Source: Rhodanobacteraceae bacterium
Lineage (GTDB): Bacteria; Pseudomonadota; Gammaproteobacteria; Xanthomonadales; Rhodanobacteraceae
Direction of reading: 5' to 3'
Length of the DNA stretch: 64,000 nt
Assembly (NCBI GenBank): GCA_021325475.1
Contig: JAJPHA010000090.1
Span: forward strand, 1 to 64,000
Shown here: positions 59,193-64,000 of the stretch, piece after piece
How the letters are laid out: each line of letters begins with the position of its first letter
Position numbering within the stretch: position 1 is the stretch's first letter
The notes under the pieces: model-generated
The model's input: only the letters and a program-made list of their open reading frames with translations
Told to the model about the DNA's origin: nothing
Database searches by the model: none
Translations under genes and position numbers: made by a program

Positions 59193-59850
59193 GCGGCAAA
59201 CGGGCCTGCACGAGCGGAATCGCCGCGCCGGCGGCGGCCTGTTCGGCGGCACGGCGACTGCTGCCACGGCCCTGCACCCGCACCTCGAGCGCGCCGACGC
59301 GACACTCCACCTCGAAGGTCTTGGCGTGGTCCGCGCCCTGTGTGCCAGCGAGTTCGTACACCGGCAGGGCGAGGCCGTGCGCTTGCAGCAGTTCCTGCAG
59401 GCGGGTCTTCGCATCCTTGTCGTCGCCGCGCGCGGCCGCCTCGATGCGCGGCTCGATCAGCTCCTGCACGCAGCGGCGGCAGACCTCCCAGCCGCCGTCG
59501 AGATACACCGCCGCGACCAGCGCCTCGAAGGCGTCGGCGAGGATCGAATCGCGTCGATGACCGCCGCTCTTCAACTCGCCGGGGCCGAGCCGCAGCTGGT
59601 CGCCGAGCTCGAGCTCGCGCGCGACCTCGGCGAGCGCGGGCTCGCTCACCAGCCGCGCGCGCAGACGCGTCAGTTCGCCCTCGTGGGCGTCGGGATAGCG
59701 GCCGTAGAGCAACTCCGCGACGAAGAAATTGACCAACGCGTCGCCGAGGAATTCCAGGCGTTCGTTGTTGCGCGCGCCGACGCTGCGGTGGCTGAGGGCG
59801 CGTTCACGCAGGCTGTCGTCGCGGAAGGTGTGGGCGAGTCGTGCGCTCAA
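59173..59850 (-). CDS. rnc: Ribonuclease III
   Basis: A 225-aa protein. NNERLEFLGDALVNFFVAEL is the RNase III signature with the catalytic acids. A C-terminal dsRNA-binding domain starts near residue 155 (DAKTRLQELLQAHGLALPVY). Processes rRNA and other double-stranded RNA. Overlaps era; 3 nt after the DUF4845 gene. Confidence 0.96.
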   Translation of the reverse strand: MSARLAHTFRDDSLRERALSHRSVGARNNERLEFLGDALVNFFVAELLYGRYPDAHEGELTRLRARLVSEPALAEVARELELGDQLRLGPGELKSGGHRRDSILADAFEALVAAVYLDGGWEVCRRCVQELIEPRIEAAARGDDKDAKTRLQELLQAHGLALPVYELAGTQGADHAKTFEVECRVGALEVRVQGRGSSRRAAEQAAAGAAIPLVQARLPHAARNR

Positions 59851-59853
59851 GGA

Positions 59854-60243
59854 TCAATACGTCGCGCCGCGCGAAAGGTCGACGGTCTTCTCGAAGTGGA
59901 CGAGCAGATCGACGTTGTAGATGAATGGAATATCGCGATCGTAGGCGACGTGCAGGCTGCGCTGGCCGTTTTCCGTCAGCAGCGTCACGTTGCTGAGTGG
60001 CACGTCTTTCTCGTCGACGTATTGTAGATCGAACTGAATGCTGAGTTTGGCCCGGATCTGATCAATCGGCATGTTTTCGATGCCCGCCTCGGTCTGCAGC
60101 GACTTCATGGACTTGACCACGCCGAAATACTCGCTGTAGGCGGGGATGAGCTTCATCGCCGCGTAGGCGAAGAAACCGACCACACACAGCACCACGGCGA
60201 AACCGAGCAGGGTGATGCCTTGTTGTGCGCGCTGGATTTGCAT
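59854..60243 (-). CDS. DUF4845 membrane-anchored protein
   Basis: A 129-aa protein with an N-terminal pilin-like membrane helix (GITLLGFAVVLCVVGFFAYA) and a periplasmic domain. It is conserved between lepB and rnc in gamma- and betaproteobacteria. The role is unknown; the operon suggests a link to membrane protein export. Confidence 0.88.
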   Translation of the reverse strand: MQIQRAQQGITLLGFAVVLCVVGFFAYAAMKLIPAYSEYFGVVKSMKSLQTEAGIENMPIDQIRAKLSIQFDLQYVDEKDVPLSNVTLLTENGQRSLHVAYDRDIPFIYNVDLLVHFEKTVDLSRGATY

Positions 60244-60251
60244 GCTGGCCT

Positions 60252-61097
60252 CTAGTTGATGAGAGTACCGATCCGCTTGAAATCGATGCCGCCGTCGAAG
60301 TTCATCCAGATGACGAACGCCTTGCCGACGATGTTGCGCTCCGGCACGAAACCCCAGTAGCGGCTGTCCTCGCTATTATCCCGATTATCGCCCATCGCGA
60401 AATAGTGTCCAGCCGGCACGCGGAACGAACCCTCGGCGCCAGCACCGCGCGGCAGGCGCAGGATCTGGTGGGTCGCGCCCGGCAGCTTTTCCTCGTAGAT
60501 TTCCGCACCGGCCATCTTGCGCCCCTCCTCGCCGCTGCCGACGAACGGGCCGACGTAGCTCTGCGGAACCTCCTTGCCATTCACGTACAGGGTCTTGTTG
60601 CGGTAGGTGATCTCGTCGCCCGGCAGGCCGATCACGCGCTTGATATAGTCCACGCCTTCCTTTTTCGGGTCGTGGTCCGGATTCGGATAGCGGAACACGA
60701 ACACATCGCCGCGCTGCGGCTCGCCGAGCGCGACGATCTTCGTGCCGAGCACCGGCAGGCGCAAGCCGTAGGCGAACTTGTTGACCAGGATGAAATCGCC
60801 GACCAGCAGCGTCGGCATCATCGAACCGGACGGGATCTTGAACGGCTCGGCGACGAAGGAACGGAACAGGAGCACGATCAGGATGACCGGGAAGAACGAG
60901 CGCGCGTACTCGACGACCACCGGCTCGCGCAGCGCTTCCTGCGCGCGCTGCTGACGTTCGGTCTCGCTGCCGGCCGCACGCGTCAGCGCCTCGGCGCGGG
61001 CCTTGCGCCCGCCTTGCAGGAACAGGCGGTCGAACAACCAGATGATGCCGGTCAGGAAGGTCAGGATGACCAGTAACAGGGCAAAATCGAAATCCAT
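60252..61097 (-). CDS. lepB: Signal peptidase I
   Basis: A 281-aa protein. Two N-terminal transmembrane segments, catalytic Ser92 in IPSGSMMPTLLVGD and Lys153 in DYIKRVIGLPGDEI, and the conserved box FAMGDNRDNSEDSRYWGFVP. Cleaves signal peptides on the outer face of the inner membrane. 8 nt before DUF4845. Confidence 0.96.
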   Translation of the reverse strand: MDFDFALLLVILTFLTGIIWLFDRLFLQGGRKARAEALTRAAGSETERQQRAQEALREPVVVEYARSFFPVILIVLLFRSFVAEPFKIPSGSMMPTLLVGDFILVNKFAYGLRLPVLGTKIVALGEPQRGDVFVFRYPNPDHDPKKEGVDYIKRVIGLPGDEITYRNKTLYVNGKEVPQSYVGPFVGSGEEGRKMAGAEIYEEKLPGATHQILRLPRGAGAEGSFRVPAGHYFAMGDNRDNSEDSRYWGFVPERNIVGKAFVIWMNFDGGIDFKRIGTLIN

Positions 61098-61105
61098 TTG
61101 GTTTC

Positions 61106-61194
61106 CTTCGGAAACGGGAATCGGGAAACGGGAATCGGGAATCGGGAACTCAGGCGGGCCGTTCCGATTGCCGATTCCCGATTCCCCACTCCCG
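61106..61194. repeat. Intergenic GGGAATC repeats, inverted
   Basis: In the 99-nt lepA–lepB gap, several GGGAATC/GGGAAAC units on one side face CGATTCCCGATTCCC on the other, able to fold into a long imperfect hairpin. Such GGGAATCGGGAATC runs are frequent in Xanthomonadales genomes. Confidence 0.7.
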
Positions 61195-61196
61195 GC

Positions 61197-62987
<1,791 letters not shown>

Positions 62988-63088
62988 GCGGCGATGCGCG
63001 CCTGCGTCCGCCGGGTGGCGGACGGCAAAGCGCGCATTATCGCAGAAAGCGTGGTCTCGCGCCTCGCCGCCGGAGCGGCGCGACCGGA

Positions 63089-64000
63089 TCAGCCCTTGCC
63101 CTTGGGCACCGTCACCGCCACGAACTGGGTGACGTCGTTGCGGCGCACGAGCAGCATCACCGATTCGCCGGCCTTGATGTCCTTGACCGCGTCGTTGAAC
63201 TCGCCGACGCTCTTGACCGACCTGCGCCCGACCATCAGCACGACGTCGCCCGGCTGCAGCGCGCTGCGGCGGGCGGCGCCACGGAGGTCGGTGATGACCA
63301 CGCCCTGATCCTTGAGGCCGAGCTGACGCCGCTGCTCGGCGGTGAGGTCGTCGACCACGATGCCGAGCGTGTTGCCGGCCTTGCTCTCGCCCGCCTCGAC
63401 GCTGGCGAGCGTCGGCTTGCCCTGCAGTTCGCCGACCGTGACCGGCAACGTCAGGGTCTTGCCGTCGCGGAACACCTTCAGTTCCGCCGTCGTGCCCGGT
63501 TTGGTCGCGCCGACCAGCGGCGGCAGATCGCGCGAGCTGTCGATGTCGCGGCCGTTGTACGCCAGAATCACGTCGCCCACCTGCACGCCGGCCTTGTCCG
63601 CACCGCTGCCCGGAGTGACCTTGTTCACCAGCGCGCCACCGACGCGCGGCAGGTTCATGCTCTGCGCCATTGCCCGATCGACGTCCTGGATCATCACCCC
63701 GATCATGCCGCGCGAGACGTGGCCAGTGGTCTTGAGCTGCTCGACGGCGTTCATCGCGATGTTGATCGGAATCGCGAAGGAGATGCCGACCGAGCTGCCG
63801 GTGTTGCTGAAGATCTGCGAGTTGATGCCGACCACCTGACCGTCGAGGTTGAACAACGGGCCGCCGGAATTGCCGCGGTTGATCGGCACGTCGGTCTGGA
63901 TGAACGGCACGTACTGCTGATCGGCCCGGCCGAAGCCGCGGCCGACGTAGCTCACCACGCCGTGCGTGACCGAGTGGTCGAAATTGAACGGCGAACCGAT
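63089..64000 (-). CDS. Periplasmic serine protease Do (DegP/MucD type), C-terminal part
   Basis: The gene runs off the right end; 303 residues are visible. The catalytic Ser is in [14 protein letters not shown]. Two PDZ domains follow ([40 protein letters not shown]). It degrades misfolded envelope proteins. This gene commonly precedes lepA in Xanthomonas and Pseudomonas (mucD). Confidence 0.93.
   Translation of the reverse strand: MGSPFNFDHSVTHGVVSYVGRGFGRADQQYVPFIQTDVPINRGNSGGPLFNLDGQVVGINSQIFSNTGSSVGISFAIPINIAMNAVEQLKTTGHVSRGMIGVMIQDVDRAMAQSMNLPRVGGALVNKVTPGSGADKAGVQVGDVILAYNGRDIDSSRDLPPLVGATKPGTTAELKVFRDGKTLTLPVTVGELQGKPTLASVEAGESKAGNTLGIVVDDLTAEQRRQLGLKDQGVVITDLRGAARRSALQPGDVVLMVGRRSVKSVGEFNDAVKDIKAGESVMLLVRRNDVTQFVAVTVPKGKG

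Noticed and set aside
56670-59732. 1020-aa plus-strand frame across recO, era and rnc
   Set aside because: Covers several clear minus-strand genes, has shadow composition (runs of RRR, ARR) and no domain.

Overview
The window is high-GC proteobacterial chromosome. The right third carries the order protease Do (DegP/MucD type)–lepA–lepB–DUF4845–rnc–era–recO and the block rlmD–nagZ–hpt–methylthioinosine phosphorylase. With the GGGAATC-type intergenic repeats between lepA and lepB, this best fits a gammaproteobacterium of the Xanthomonadales (Lysobacter/Xanthomonas-like). The taxonomic call is inference from gene order and repeat style; no ribosomal marker is present.

Region 1 (1–35130) is most of a lambda-type siphophage prophage, entered from the left without its integrase or repressor. 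Early genes give recombination (Sak4-like ATPase, partner protein, Cas4-like nuclease) and replication (primase–helicase with a candidate origin just downstream, then a RuvC-like resolvase). Late genes follow lambda order: TerS, TerL, two fibre-like genes, gpW, portal, protease with nested scaffold, decoration protein, capsid, connector and terminator, tail tube, G/GT chaperones with a programmed -1 frameshift site, tape measure, tail tip, holin-like protein and lysozyme. Three toxin–antitoxin pairs (HigBA-like, YoeB–YefM, ParDE-like) are wedged between phage modules, and two ParB-domain DNA methyltransferases flank the YoeB–YefM pair.

Region 2 (about 35.2–50.5 kb) is a defence island of lower GC. 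Apart from a small remnant at each edge it is one compact minus-strand operon: RHH regulator, DUF499 ATPase, DUF3780, DarT, DarG, DUF1156 DNA methyltransferase, a 138-aa HEPN-like protein, a KGGVGR-variant ParA-like ATPase, a GVGKS P-loop ATPase and a PLD–SNF2 helicase. The backbone (DUF499, DUF3780, DUF1156, PLD helicase) is a family set known from defence islands. DarTG and the three-gene ATPase cassette are inserted in it with start/stop overlaps or gaps of no more than 20 nt. The cassette is the best candidate for an undescribed system. A conserved leader-like motif (four copies) sits at both edges of the island and before two small phage genes.

Region 3 (50.6–64 kb) is core chromosome: a tRNA-Ala(GGC)–tRNA-Glu(TTC) operon with promoter and terminator, a small hypothetical gene, a GT-C-like membrane protein, purine salvage and cell-wall recycling genes, a receiver–Hpt signalling protein, and the lepA–recO operon running leftwards from a protease Do gene cut by the window end.
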